A stretch of DNA of 64,000 nt from Caenorhabditis elegans (lineage: Eukaryota; Nematoda; Chromadorea; Rhabditida; Rhabditidae). Made by a program: the position numbers and the translations under genes. Position 1 is the stretch's first letter; each line of letters begins with the position of its first letter. This document shows positions 10,183 to 21,600 of this stretch, piece by piece. The notes under the pieces are model-generated. The model made no database searches and was not told where the DNA came from. It was given only the letters and a program-made list of their open reading frames with translations. The stretch covers positions 682,001 to 746,000 of the forward strand of contig NC_003279.8 of NCBI RefSeq assembly GCF_000002985.6. Direction: 5' to 3'.

Positions 10183-12630
10183 CTACCAGGGCCTCAAGTT
10201 CTTCTTATCCGACAAATGAGACGAGTCGGAGCTATAATTGTGCCGATATTTTCCGGGCGCCGTCTCTTCGAACTCGGATACGGTAGCCTGCCCGACGTAT
10301 TTGAAATCGCCCATTAGCACTTCGTGGCAAGCGCCGATTGATGCTCCGTGGCCGACGAGTAGGAGGTTTCCTGAAAGAAAATCGATAATTTGCGGCGTGT
10401 TTTTATTGATTTTTATGTGAAAATTGGCAAATTATTGATTTTTCGGCTGAAATCATAAATTACTGATTTTCTGTTAAAATCAGTAATTTATTGATTTCTT
10501 CGGCTAAAATCAGAAATTATCGATTTTTCTGTGAAAATCTGAAATTATTGATTTTTCTGCGAAAATCAGAAATTTACGTAGTTTCGCAAAAATTACCTTC
10601 ATATTTCTCGAAAATCGCCCGCAGGGTCTTTCCGACACGTGGCACACACGCGTCATCTCCACATCCTTCGCGGGGTAGTGTGTACTGAAAAAAAAGTTCG
10701 GTAATTTTTCTAGGTCTCGCAGCGATTGCCGCCACCGGTATATTTTCATTTTTCCAACTATAGCGCCAGCACCGGCGCCGGCATCTTTTTATTTTTCCAC
10801 GTAGCACGTCGGCGCCGGCAGCCGCGCAAACTATTTTCGCCGCCGCCGGCATCTTTTTATTTTCCACATAGCGTGCCAGCGGCGCCGCCGGCATATTTTT
10901 ATTTTTCCACGTAGCACGTCGGCGCCGGCAGCCGCGCAAACTATTTTCGCCGCCGCCGGCATTTTTTACTTTTCCACGTAGCGCGCCAGCGGCGCCGCCG
11001 GCATGTTTTTATTTTTCCACGTAGCGCGCTAGCGCCGCCCCCGGCATCTTTTCATTTTTCCACGTAGCGCGCCAGCGCCGGCAGCCGCGCAAACTATTTT
11101 TCGCCGCCGCCGGCATCTTTTTATTTTCCACATAGCGTGCCAGCGGCGCCGCCGGCATATTTTTATTTTTCCACGTAGCGCGCTAGCGCCGCCGCCGGAA
11201 TTCATTCATTTTTCCACATAGCGTGCCAGCGGCGCCGCCGGCATCTTTTTATTTTTCCACGTAGGGCTCTAGCGCCGGCGGCATTTTTCATCTTTTCATG
11301 CAGTGCGCCAGCGCCGCCGCCGGCATCTTCTCATTTTCCACGTAGCGCGCTAGCGCCGGCGGCAGCGCAAACCATTTTTCGCCGCCGCCGGCGCCTTTTC
11401 ATTTTTTAATTAGTGCGCCAGCGCCGCCGCCGGCATCTTTTGATTTTTCCACGCAGTGCGCCAGCGCCGGCAACGGCGCAATTCTAATCTCGGTCTTTTT
11501 TGAGCGATACCTTCGAGAAAACAGGAATATAGTCCAAATCAACAAGCGGAAATTTCTCAGCTAGTTTGTCGGTTTCCCAGAATCCAGGAGGCTTATCACA
11601 AAGATAAAGTGCCTCACAAAGGCCACCGTCCGCCTTCACTTTCATTCCTTTATCCTCAATAATCGTCGAAGCTGTCTCAATTGTCCGATCGAACGGCGAG
11701 GCAAACGTATGCGAGATTTGTGCATTTTCGAACCGATTTTTGCACTCTTTCGCCTGTTGCCGACCGCGCACGCTGAGCATCGAATTGTCCGACGTGAGAC
11801 CGTCGGCTCCGTCGAGTTTACGCCAATTTCGATTGATATTGTCCTCGCTGCAATGCAAAAAATCAATAATTTCTGATTTTCACCGTAAAATCAATAATTT
11901 CTGATTTTTGTTGAAAAATCATTACTACCGATTTTAACTGAAAAATCAATAAATTCAGATTTTCATTTTTTTTTTCGAAAAGTCGATAATTTCCAGATTT
12001 TCATCGAAAAATCAATAATTTGTGATTTTCACAAAAAATCAATAATTTCAGATTTTTACCGAAAAATTGATAATTTCAGATTTTCACCGAAAAATCAGAA
12101 ATTATTGACTTTGGATAAAAATCAATAATTTACTGATTTTCATCGAAAAATCAATAATTTCAACCTTTCGCAGAAAAATCGATAATTTTTAATTTTCACC
12201 GTAAAATCAATAATTTCTGATTTTCACCAAAAATTAATAATTTTAATTTTTTTTTCGAAAAATCAATATTTTCTAATTTTTATCGGAAAATCAATAATTT
12301 CCGATTTTCACCAAAAAATCAATAATTTCAGATTTTTATCGAAAAGTCAATAATTTACGAATTTGACAAGAAAAAATCAATAATTTGCTGATTTTAACAG
12401 AAAATCAATAATTTTTGTTTTTCATTGTTTTTTTTTTCGAAAAATCAGTACTTTTTTAATTTCCCCAAAAAATCAATAATTTTTGATTTTATTTTTCGAA
12501 AAATCAATAATTTCAGATTTTAACCGAAAAAATCAATAAATTCAAAAAATTTCATTTTTTTTTTGAATTCTTAAAAGTACCGTTCCGCGTGTCGAACAAT
12601 CCAAATTTTCCGTGGATAAGTGATCGGCAT
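10183..12630 (-). CDS. Histidine phosphatase superfamily protein (UBASH3/STS-like PGM domain)
   Basis: Exons 12581-12630, 11511-11847, 10597-10684 and 10183-10370 are in phase, giving 220 aa ending NLRPW. The N-terminus reads IWIVRHAER, the RH(G/A)E motif carrying the phosphorylated His. Later come DNSMLSVRGRQQA, TFASPFDRTIETA (the second Arg of the pocket) and LLLVGHGASIG, the second catalytic His. All four pocket residues look present, so it is probably active. The layout (RHAER, then FASPxxRxIxTA, then GHGA) resembles the C-terminal phosphatase domain of UBASH3/STS and ecdysteroid-phosphate phosphatase, but there is no UBA or SH3 domain. Substrate unknown. The start follows a TTTTTTTTCAG acceptor 20 nt upstream, consistent with spliced-leader addition. 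It lies 435 bp downstream of the LENG1-like gene, same strand. Confidence 0.9.
10720..11475. repeat. GC-rich GCCGCCGGC satellite in phosphatase intron
   Basis: About 12 units of roughly 55-65 bp alternate a GC-rich half (CGCCAGCGCCGCCGCCGGCA) with an AT-rich half (TCTTTTTATTTTTCCACGTAG). Some units carry an extra GCCGCGCAAACTATTTTCGCC block. The base composition differs strongly from the AT-rich surroundings. It fills the intron between the phosphatase exons at 10684 and 11511. Confidence 0.85.
11865..12560. repeat. AAAATCAATAATTT satellite in phosphatase intron 1
   Basis: Short diverged repeats of AAAATCAATAATTTCTGATT plus TTCACCG, with a period of about 28-32 bp, fill the intron between the first two exons. 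Related AT-rich units occur at 15020-15940 and 16340-17990. Confidence 0.8.
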
Positions 12631-13064
12631 CCTATCGAGATCGGTTTTAGCTGAAAAAAAACCTTAAAAAATTGGAAAATTGTGTACTCCTCTCGGACAC
12701 GTGGTGTCAGGCTCTCCCATTACGGCTTGATCTACAAAAAATGCGGGATTTTTCGTTCTTAACCATACGAAATAAGTTGAGAACTCTGCGTCTCTTTTCC
12801 CGCATTTTTTGTAGATCAACGTAGATCAGACCAAAATGAGGCACACTGAATGAAGACACCAGGATTTTTCGAAAAACTCTAAAGAAATTCTGCAAAAAGT
12901 GACGTCATGAGGTATATAGGTATGAAATCGAATACTTGGTATCAAATGACGGAAAAATAAACGAAAGTTGCAAAATTTTTTGATGGAATTTATTAGACTT
13001 TGGCGGGAAAACAGATCAAATTTACATTAAAAAATACGGGAAAAATACGGGGAAAAAAACCAAA
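12631..13064. mobile_element. Short gap with a CACGTG fold-back between LENG1-like and phosphatase genes
   Basis: The gap between two co-directional genes contains a fold-back at about 12699-12858: CACGTGGTGTCAGGCTCTCC, a TTGATCTACAAAAAATGCGG arm, then the reverse arm TCTTTTCCCGCATTTTTTGTAG. AATAAA on the minus strand near 12985 can serve the upstream gene. Without the element the gap would be roughly 270 bp. Confidence 0.75.
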
Positions 13065-16000
13065 TTATTGCCTAAAAAATTCAGGATTAAATTGCGAGTT
13101 GTACTTTTTCTTCTTTCCACGCTTCTCCTCCGAATCCTCGGCGGCTTTTCGTTTCTGCAGCAGCTCAATTTCCTCGGGATGTAGCAAAGCATGGGCTCTC
13201 GCTTTCTCGACTCGTTCCCGTTTCAGACGCTCGTCTCGCATGCTCGCCAGCTTCTGCCGTCGTTCTCGATCGTATTCCTCTTCGAGTTGACGTTCTTCAG
13301 AGCTATCACGGTGGCGGTGCTTTTCTGGAAGAAAAATTGGGGGGTTTTTTTGTAGTTTGTAGTGGTGAGCACCCTATATTGGAGGCGCGAAAAAAGAGAT
13401 TTTTCGAATTTTTTTGTAGATCAACGTATGGTTAAGAACGTACTGACGTCATATAATTTTGGGCGAAAAATTCCCGCATTTTTGGTAGATCAAACCGTAG
13501 TTGGACAAAAAGCAGATTTTTCGAAAAAAAATTACGAATTTCTGGCTTTCCTCATAAATTGAAATGGAAGAGTTTTTGCCGAACTAGGCCATTTTGGCTC
13601 GGCCATATCTGGGGTAGATTTACGGCGCGTTGCGTGTCGCGTCGCGGCTCGATTTTAGTTGTAAAACTAAATGTGATTTGTCCGTGTGGAGTACACGACT
13701 TTCCCACGCGTTGTCCGGCAGGCGATTGTCAATGGAGCGCGAAAAATTCAATGAGGAAGGCCAGAACCCCGTGGTGGTTCGATGCACAAAACTGATTTTT
13801 TTTTTGAATTTTTGGGATTGCGCAAGAAATTTCGCCGAAAAAGTCGATAACTCAAAAAATTCTAAAAAATTTGGATAATCTGGAGAAAAAACCCAAAATT
13901 TGCTGAAAATTTCGAAAAATTTAGCTTTAAATTTTTGCGCATGGCCGCCGGAAAAGAAAAAAACTCGGCCACCAATTTTTTGGCGGCCATGATGCAAGAC
14001 ACCATATTTGACGCGCAAAAAAAGGTGTTTTTGGATGTTTTTTTCTTTTTCCGCCAGAATTTTTAATAAATTTCCAGGGACAAAAAATCATAACCTGTTG
14101 CAAAAATGTTTTTTTTTTCGAAAAATTCAATTTTGCGCGTCAAATGTGATGCTTTAAGCTCTGTGGCCGCCGAAAAAGAGAAAACTCGGCCACCAATTTT
14201 TCACTCTCCATTGACAATAGCCTGCTGGACAACGCGTGGAAAAGTGTCGTGTACTCCACACGGACAAATACATTTAGTTTTACAACTAAAATCGAGCCGC
14301 GACGCGACACGCAACGCGCCGTAAATCTACCCCAGATATGGCCTGGCCTAGTTCGGCAGAAACTCTTCCATTTCAATTTATGAGGGAAGCCAGAAATCCG
14401 TGGCCGAAAAAGAGAAAACTCGTCCACCGATTTTTTTTTCTGACGGCCATGACAAGTTTGCGCGTCTATAATACATCATATTTGACGGGCAAAAAATTTT
14501 TTAAAGTTTTTTCGAATTTTTGTGATTTTCGAGCAGAAAAAAAAATTGTCTGAAAATTTATGTGGCCGCGGTAAACTTCGGCCACCGATTTTCGACGATT
14601 TTGCCCGTGTTTTTGACGGAAAAAGCACCATATTTGACGCGCAAATTTTCAAAAAAAAAAAAGCCCAAAAATCGCACTTTTCTTCTTCTTCTTGTCTTTT
14701 TTATGCCGTTTCTTCGCCTTTTCTTCACTATCACTATCCTCTCGTTTCCGCTTCCTCTCCTCTTCCAGCTCTTTCCGCTTCAAACACGGCAGAGCATCGC
14801 GCGCTTTTCGTCGATCAAGTGGCTCGGCGGCTCTTCGCAGCGGCAGCTCCTCGTACCACTCTTTTTTCTTGTTTAAATCGTTCGTATTATCCGCGAAATA
14901 CACCTGAATTCCCATTTTCGACTCCCATTCCTTCTTCTCGGCAGCTTTTTCCGCTTCGTAGTCGCGGTTTCCGGATCCATAGTTTTTTCGTTCTTCACGT
15001 TCGAGATCCTGCAAAATATCGATTTTTTTTGGAGAAAAATATAGTTTTTTTTTGGAGAAAATTATCGATTTTTTGGAAAAAATTATCGATTTTTCGGGGA
15101 AAATTAACGATTATTTTAATAGAAAATTATCGATTTTATTTGGGAAAAAAATCACTGATTTTTTGGAAAAAATTATCGATTTTTTTCGGAGAAAAAATAT
15201 TAAATTTTTTGCAGAAAATTATCGTTTTTTTTTTTGAAAAAAATTACCGATTTTTCAGAGAAAAATATCGATTTTTTAGAATAAAATTATGGATTTTTAA
15301 ATATAAAATTATCGATTTTTAGGGAGAAAATTATCGATTTTTTTTGGAGAAAAATATTGTTTTTTTTTGGAGAAAAATATAGATTTTTTTGAAGACATTT
15401 ATCGATTTTTTGTTGATAAAATTATCGATTCTTCGGGGAAAAATATAGCTTTTTTTGGATGAAATTATCGATTTTTTGGGAGAAAAAATACCGATTTTTT
15501 TGGATAAAATTATCGATTTTTTTGAAGAAAAAGTATCAAATTTTTTGAAGAAAATTGTCAATTTTTTTGGAAATAAATATAGTTGTTTTGGATAAAATTA
15601 TCGATTTTTCAGCTAAAAATATAGATTTTTTTAGATAAAATTATTGAATTTTAAAAAGAAAATTATCGATTTTATGGGTAAAAAATAACGATTTTTTTGG
15701 AGAAAATTATTGATTTCTTCGGGGATAAATATTGATTTTTTCGGGGAAAATTATCGATTTTTGGATAAAATTATCGATTTTTTGGAAAAAATTATGGATT
15801 TTTTTTGAAGAAAAATATTGATTTTATTGGAGAATAATATCGAATTTTTTCGGGAAAATATCGATTTTTTGGAGAAAATTATCGATTTTTTTTGAGAAAA
15901 TTATCGATCTTTTGGGTAAAATTATCGATTTTTTGAAGCAATTCTGAGCCAAATTTTGAATTTTCGAGCGGCAATTTTTGCACAAAGCATCATATTTGAC

Positions 16001-16322
16001 GCACAAAATTCGAATTTTTCAGAATTAGTTTCACAAAAAATCCATCTATCACCTGAAACAAGTTCACATGTCCCGTTTCATCTGAAATGCTGACATCTTT
16101 TGCTGCTCCAGCTGAGCTCGAACCAGCTCCTCCACTAAACATCGTCTCCATTCGTTGATCGGCTCGGGCTCTCAACTGCATCAGGCGCCGCTCGTTTTCC
16201 GCCTGAATTTGCCTGTCGAGCACACGCTGCTCATCTTCGGCGGCTTTTCGCTCGTCTCGGCGAACCCGTTCCATGTTGGATTTTGTCCGAACGTGCCATG
16301 ATTTGTGATGGAGAATGTTCAT
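13065..16322 (-). CDS. LENG1 / CIR N-terminal domain protein
   Basis: Exons 16053-16322, 14678-15008 and 13065-13324 are in phase, giving 286 aa. The N-terminus MNILHHKSWHVRTKSNMERV is the CIR_N domain, nearly matching human LENG1 there, and the C-terminal RYNSQFNP-type motif (here KYNSQFNPEFF) is the other LENG1 hallmark. Between them lie charged coiled-coil segments rich in Arg, Glu and Lys and a KKRHKKDKKKKK basic tract, suggesting a nuclear protein. CIR_N proteins are linked to spliceosome or co-repressor complexes; the exact role of LENG1 is not established. The ATG directly follows a CTTCCAG acceptor, consistent with trans-splicing. Intron 1 (15009-16052) is an AAATTATCGATTTTTTGG satellite; intron 2 (13325-14677) holds a CACGTG remnant and two CACGG elements. 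Confidence 0.92.
13533..13773 (+). mobile_element. CACGG-ended element, complete copy in LENG1-like intron 2
   Basis: It begins at ACGAATTTCTGGCTTTCCTC and ends at GGCCAGAACCCCGTG, with the standard CpG-rich centre (GCGTTGCGTGTCGCGTCGCG). Just upstream (about 13370-13510) is a damaged CACGTG-family fold-back containing GACGTCATATAATTTTGGGC. Confidence 0.8.
14200..14402 (-). mobile_element. CACGG-ended element, truncated copy
   Basis: An inverted copy of the family. It is complete at the CCAGAAATCCGTG end (14390-14402) but truncated before the CCAGAACCCCGTG end, starting at TCTCCATTGACAATAGCC. The flanks carry GTGGCCGCCGAAAAAGAGAA and CATATTTGACGCGCAAAATT, themselves recurring motifs in this intron. 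Confidence 0.75.
15020..15940. repeat. AAATTATCGATTTTTTGGAG satellite in LENG1-like intron 1
   Basis: About 900 bp of a diverged unit of roughly 24-28 bp, AAAATTATCGATTTTTTGG plus AGA. The many open frames here (for example runs of Ile, Phe and Lys) are compositional. Confidence 0.8.
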
Positions 16323-18633
16323 CTGGAAGCGGAAATTATAGAGAAAAAATTGATAATTGTGCTCGAAATTTGGCTCTGGAAGAAGCGCAAAAAATCAATA
16401 ATTTCGTCCAAAAATCTATTTTTTTCAGAAAAACCAAAAAGCGTTTTTTTTTCCAAAAATAAAGATAATTTTCGTCCAAAAATCGATAATTTACTTCTAA
16501 AAGTCTCAATTTTTCCAACAAAAAAAACAATTTTCGTCGAAAAACCGATGTTTTCAGAAAAATCAAAAATCAAAAAAAAAATTAAAAAATTAAAAAAAAA
16601 TCAATAATTTTTTCTAAAATCTTGCAATTTTTTTCTAAAAATCGTTTAATTTTCTTCTAAAATCGATATTTTTCCGGATTTTTTCGTGAAAAAAATCGTC
16701 AATTTTATTGAAAATTTTGCTAAATTTCGAAAAAAAATCTTGAAATTTCGATGCACCATGATTTTGAAAATTCTGCTCCGGATCAATTTTTCGAGAAAAA
16801 TTATCGATTTTTGGAAACTATCATACAAAAATCGATAATTGTGCTCGAAATTTGGCTCTGGAAGGAGGAAAAATCAATAATTTTCTTCTAAAAATCGATT
16901 TTTTTTCCAAAAAATCAATAATTTCGTCGAAAAACCGATGTTTTCAGAATAATCAAAAAAAAAATTAAAAAATTAAAAAAAAATCAATAATTTTTTCTAA
17001 AATTTTGCAATTTTTTTCTAAAAATCGTTTAATTTTCTTCTAAAATCGATATTTTTCCGGATTTTTTCGTGAAAAAAATCGTCAATTTTATTGAAAATTT
17101 TGCTAAATTTCGAAAAAAAATCTTGAAATTTCGATGCACCATGATTTTGAAAATTCTGCTCCGGATCAATTTTTCGAGAAAAATTATCGATTTTTGGAAA
17201 CTATCATACAAAAATCGATAATTGTGCTCGAAATTTGGCTCTGGAAGGAGGAAAAATCAATAATTTTTTTCTAAAAATCGATTTTTTTTCCAAAAAATCA
17301 ATAATTTCGTCGAAAAACCGATGTTTTCAGAATAATCAAAACAAATTTCAAAAATAATAAAAAAATCAATAATTTTTTCTAAAATTTTGCAATTTTTTTC
17401 TAAAAATCGTTTAATTTTCTTCTAAAATCGATATTTTTCCGGATTTTTTCGTGAAAAAAATCGTCAATTTTATTGAAAATTTTGCTAAATTTCGAAAAAA
17501 AATCTTGAAATTTCGATGCACCATGATTTTGAAAATTCTGCTCCGGATCAATTTTTCGAGAAAAATTATCGATTTTTGGAAACTATCATACAAAAATCGA
17601 TAATTGTGCTCGAAATTTGGCTCTGGAAGGAGGAAAAATCAATAATTTTTTTCTAAAAATCGATTTTTTTTCCAAAAAATCAATAATTTCGTCGAAAAAC
17701 CGATGTTTTCAGAATAATCAAAACAAATTTCAAAAATAATAAAAAAATCAATAATTTTTTCTAAAATTTTGCAATTCTTTTTTCTAAAAATCGATATTTT
17801 TCCGGATTTTTTTCGTGAAAAAAATCATCAATTTTATTGAAAATTTTGCTAAATTTCGATAAAAAAACGATTATTTTGAAATTTCGATGCACCATGATTT
17901 CGAAAATTCTGCTCCGGATCAATTTTTCTAAGAAAATTATCGATTTTTGGAAATCATCACACAAAAACCGATAATTTTGTGAAAAAATTCGATTTCGACG
18001 CACCATGATTTCGAAAATTCTCAGAATTTTAGAAAATTTATCGATTTTGTGTAGAAAAAATTCGAATTCCAGTGGAAAAATTTTCTTTTCTCAAAAAATG
18101 TTTGATTTAAAAAAAATCGATTTTTTCAGAAATTCAGGCATTTTTTTGCAAAGTAAATTGGCAAAAATCGATGATTTCACTGTGAGAATGGGAATTTTTG
18201 TCAAGAAAAATATAAAAAATTGCCTTAAACAATTAAAGTGGTTGTCAAAAAATTGAAATTTTGGAAAAAAAAATATATTTACAGATGAATTTATTAGAAA
18301 AATTCCACAAAAAAAGAGGTTCCATCTAATATTATTATGTCGCATTGGGGGTTATATCACATAATTTTTTTTTGTTTCGGTTGCCGTGGAGAAGGGGGAA
18401 AATATCACATTTTTCAGAGGAAAATCACAATAAATATAAGGAAAATTTACAAAAAAAGGCGCGGGGGGAAATTTCTTCACAAAATTATCGATTTTTGGGT
18501 GATAATTTCCAAAAATCGATAATTTTTATAGCAAAATTGATCCGGAGCAGACTTGGGATAAAGCAATTTTTGGAGGGGGAAAATGAACAAATTAATAAAA
18601 TATAATATATTCGGGGCAAAAAATGGGAAATAA
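16323..18633. repeat. Intergenic region with a near-identical 382-bp tandem array
   Basis: A unit of about 382 bp repeats with almost no change. ATAATTGTGCTCGAAATTTG occurs at about 16353, 16835, 17217 and 17600, and an identical 60-codon spurious frame recurs at 16646, 17029 and 17411. A fourth, diverged copy runs to about 17990. The rest (18000-18633) is AT-rich with no supported gene. It separates the RalGAP stop from the LENG1-like start. Confidence 0.85.
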
Positions 18634-21600
18634 TTAAATTGTCGGAACATATAAATGATTAATTGATTGAGCCAATGGCATTGGTTTCATGTGAGCCAAC
18701 GCTTCATTACAGAACACTTCCTCCCGATGACGTAGCGGACGAGAATGCTCGACACGAGCAAGACGGTAGGCTCTAGAGGCGTTTATCTGGAAATTTTTAG
18801 TGAAAAAATGAAGAAAAAAAGCTTTTTTCGCTGAAAATTCCAAGATTTTCGGTTTTTTTTTTGCTAATTTTTTTTAAATTTGCCTTGAAATAAATTTCCA
18901 GATGTTCAGTAGTTTTTTTTTCCTTCAAAAATCGATTTTTCAATTAATCAAACATTTTTCAGAGTATTAATAATTATTTTTCCACCAGAATTTGAATATT
19001 TTATCCAAATTCTGAGAACCGGCTCACAGAGCGGCTTTTACTACGTGGCCTAGAAAAATCAAAAACTCGGCCAATGATTTATCTGGGATTTTTGACGTGG
19101 GATGTTTCTGAAACTTGACGAGAATGTTCTCGAATGGGGGTTCTATAGTTCCACCGTGGCGATTTTTGAGAAAATGTTCCGTATCCATGTTATGAAGGTG
19201 GCCGAGTTTTCTTATTTTACGGCCACGTAATAAAAACCGCTCTGTGGGCTCCTGAGCAGAATTTTCGAAATCATGGTGCATCGAAATTTCAAAATTATCG
19301 ATTTTTTTTTTGAAATTTAGCAAAATTTTCAATAAAATAAGAAATCATGGTGCATCGACAAACCAATTTTTTCCATTTTTTCGGAATTTAAAATAAAATT
19401 TAAAAAAAAGTAAAATTCTGGAATTTTACTTTTTAAAAATATTTTTTTCAAATTCTGGCAGTTTTAAAATAATAAAAAAACGTTTTTTTTCCATTTTTTT
19501 CAAAAATTTTTTTCTGAAATTTAGTACTACAAATGTAAAATTTACAGGGTTTTCACAGGAATTTTCAATTTTTTTGATTCGCTTTTCTTCAAAAATTCTA
19601 AATTTTCAGGTTTTTTTTTCCAATAATTTTTAATTTTTGTGAAAAAAAAATGTTTTTAATTTTTTCAGACTTAAAAAATTGTGACAACTTTTTTCAATTT
19701 TTTCCGCAAAAATAAATTTTCGGAAATTTCAAATTTCCTACAAAAAACCCCTTACCACAGTAAGCCTAACCAACTGTGAGAGCTCGCTCATCGTGACTAG
19801 GGCTCCGTCGAAAAGCGGCCCAAACTCCAGAGCCGACGCCGTATCGACGCGCACTCGAACCATCTGAAAAACCAAATAATGGAAGAGTTTTTTTTCGGCC
19901 AAGCCAGGCTGCCCCATTTGATCTACGTAGATCTACAAAAATTGCGGGAGAAGAAAAAAGAGACGCAGAGTTCTCAACTGATTTCGCATGATTAGGAGTG
20001 TGTTGACGTCACATTCGCAAAAAATTCCCGCATTTTTTGTAGATCAAACTGTAATGGGACAGCCTGGGACCACGTGCAGTGTTAGGCTGTACCATTACGG
20101 TTTGATCTACAAAAAATGCGGGAATTTTTTGCAAATGTGACGTCAACACACTCCTAATCATGCGAAATCAGTTGAGAACTCTGCGTCTCTTTTTCTTCTC
20201 CTGCATTTTTGTAGATCAACGTAGATCAAGCCTCTCTCTCTCTCTCACCTTATCACCGACTTGCTCCAACACAATCAGAACATCACAAAACTTGGTGGCA
20301 ATCGTTTCGCGGGTGTACACTTTCCGTGTGTTCTCAGTCCACACCACATGCACCTCATCGTTTCCGATATGCTTCCACTTCTGCTGCACATCGCCGTTGA
20401 GCATCGTGCTCACATGGAATATCACCTCAGCCTCGGCGTCTGCAAAGTACGGAGCCCGTGTCTCTACGGGCAGGCCACCGGTGTAACCATCGTGTCCTCG
20501 ACCCACTTTGACCTCCCATCCGAGCTCCGACGTGAAGCTGTCAAATTGCGCGGAGGCGGAGGCGGTGGTGTTGGACAGGATCGATGCTCGATCTTCCTGC
20601 GATTCTCCTACATAGATCACAGCGACTTTGTGGACTTCACGAGAAGAAGTCTGATCTAAATGCTTCAAGTCACGCGGGAAATTCGCGTGAACCTGAGACA
20701 CAAGTGGGACGAATCCCAGGGAAGCCGACAGCGATCTCCATTCGAGAAGCTTCGCGTTCGGAGTGAACGCTGGCAAATGATCGTGAGCCGCCGACGATGT
20801 GCCAAGTGGCTGTGGCTGCCGTCTAGACGTCTCAATCATCGATGTAAACTGTGCGGCACCATCGACAGGCGACGGGCTCCCACGTGACGGGGGGTAGTCC
20901 GGTAGATCATCGAACGGATCATCCATCGCTCCGAGGATCCCCTGGCTTTCCCGACCGGGACGTTTTCCCTTGAGAGCCTCTTTGCGTAGCCAATTGGTCA
21001 CGTTGGTGGCAGGCTTGCGGACATCCTCATGGGTATCTAGATCCCAGATATGCCGGCCAACTACCGTTCGGGAAGTGATTTCGCAGGGGGATTTGGCGTG
21101 GAAATCCTTTCGGGACACCGAGATAATCGCCGATTGCCGATTAATATACACGGTTTTATCCTCTCCTTGTAGTGGCGGTGCTCCTGCAGAGCTCCATCTC
21201 TGAACCTCAAAACCTCGCACCGGATACTGACCACCGAGCGTGACAAGCTCTCCATGGAGCACCATATGCCTATCGGCCAAGATACCGCGAATGACGAGTG
21301 GCATTTGAGGTTGTGGCCATTGCATACAAAGCTTCACCATCTGCCACTCGATCTCGGTTCTCGTACGCTCATCGCGTAGGAGCGAGGCGGCACGGAGCAG
21401 CGCCTGGAGCAGTGTGGTGCTCGAGAACTGGGCGAGCGAGGCGATCGACGAGCAGAAGAGCGGAATGAGCCGCATCGCGAACTGATGGGTTTCGATGGTT
21501 TTCAACGCGGTGAGCACCAAGTCGATTTGGGCTTTTTGCACGATGAGGATGGCTAGCGAGTTCACGATTACTACGGCGTTCTCCGATACGTCTGTATTGA

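Noticed and set aside
13620..14427. Recurring frames reading [14 protein letters not shown] or [20 protein letters not shown]
   Set aside because: They recur wherever a CACGG element is present, on both strands, and are interrupted differently in each copy; not a transposase.
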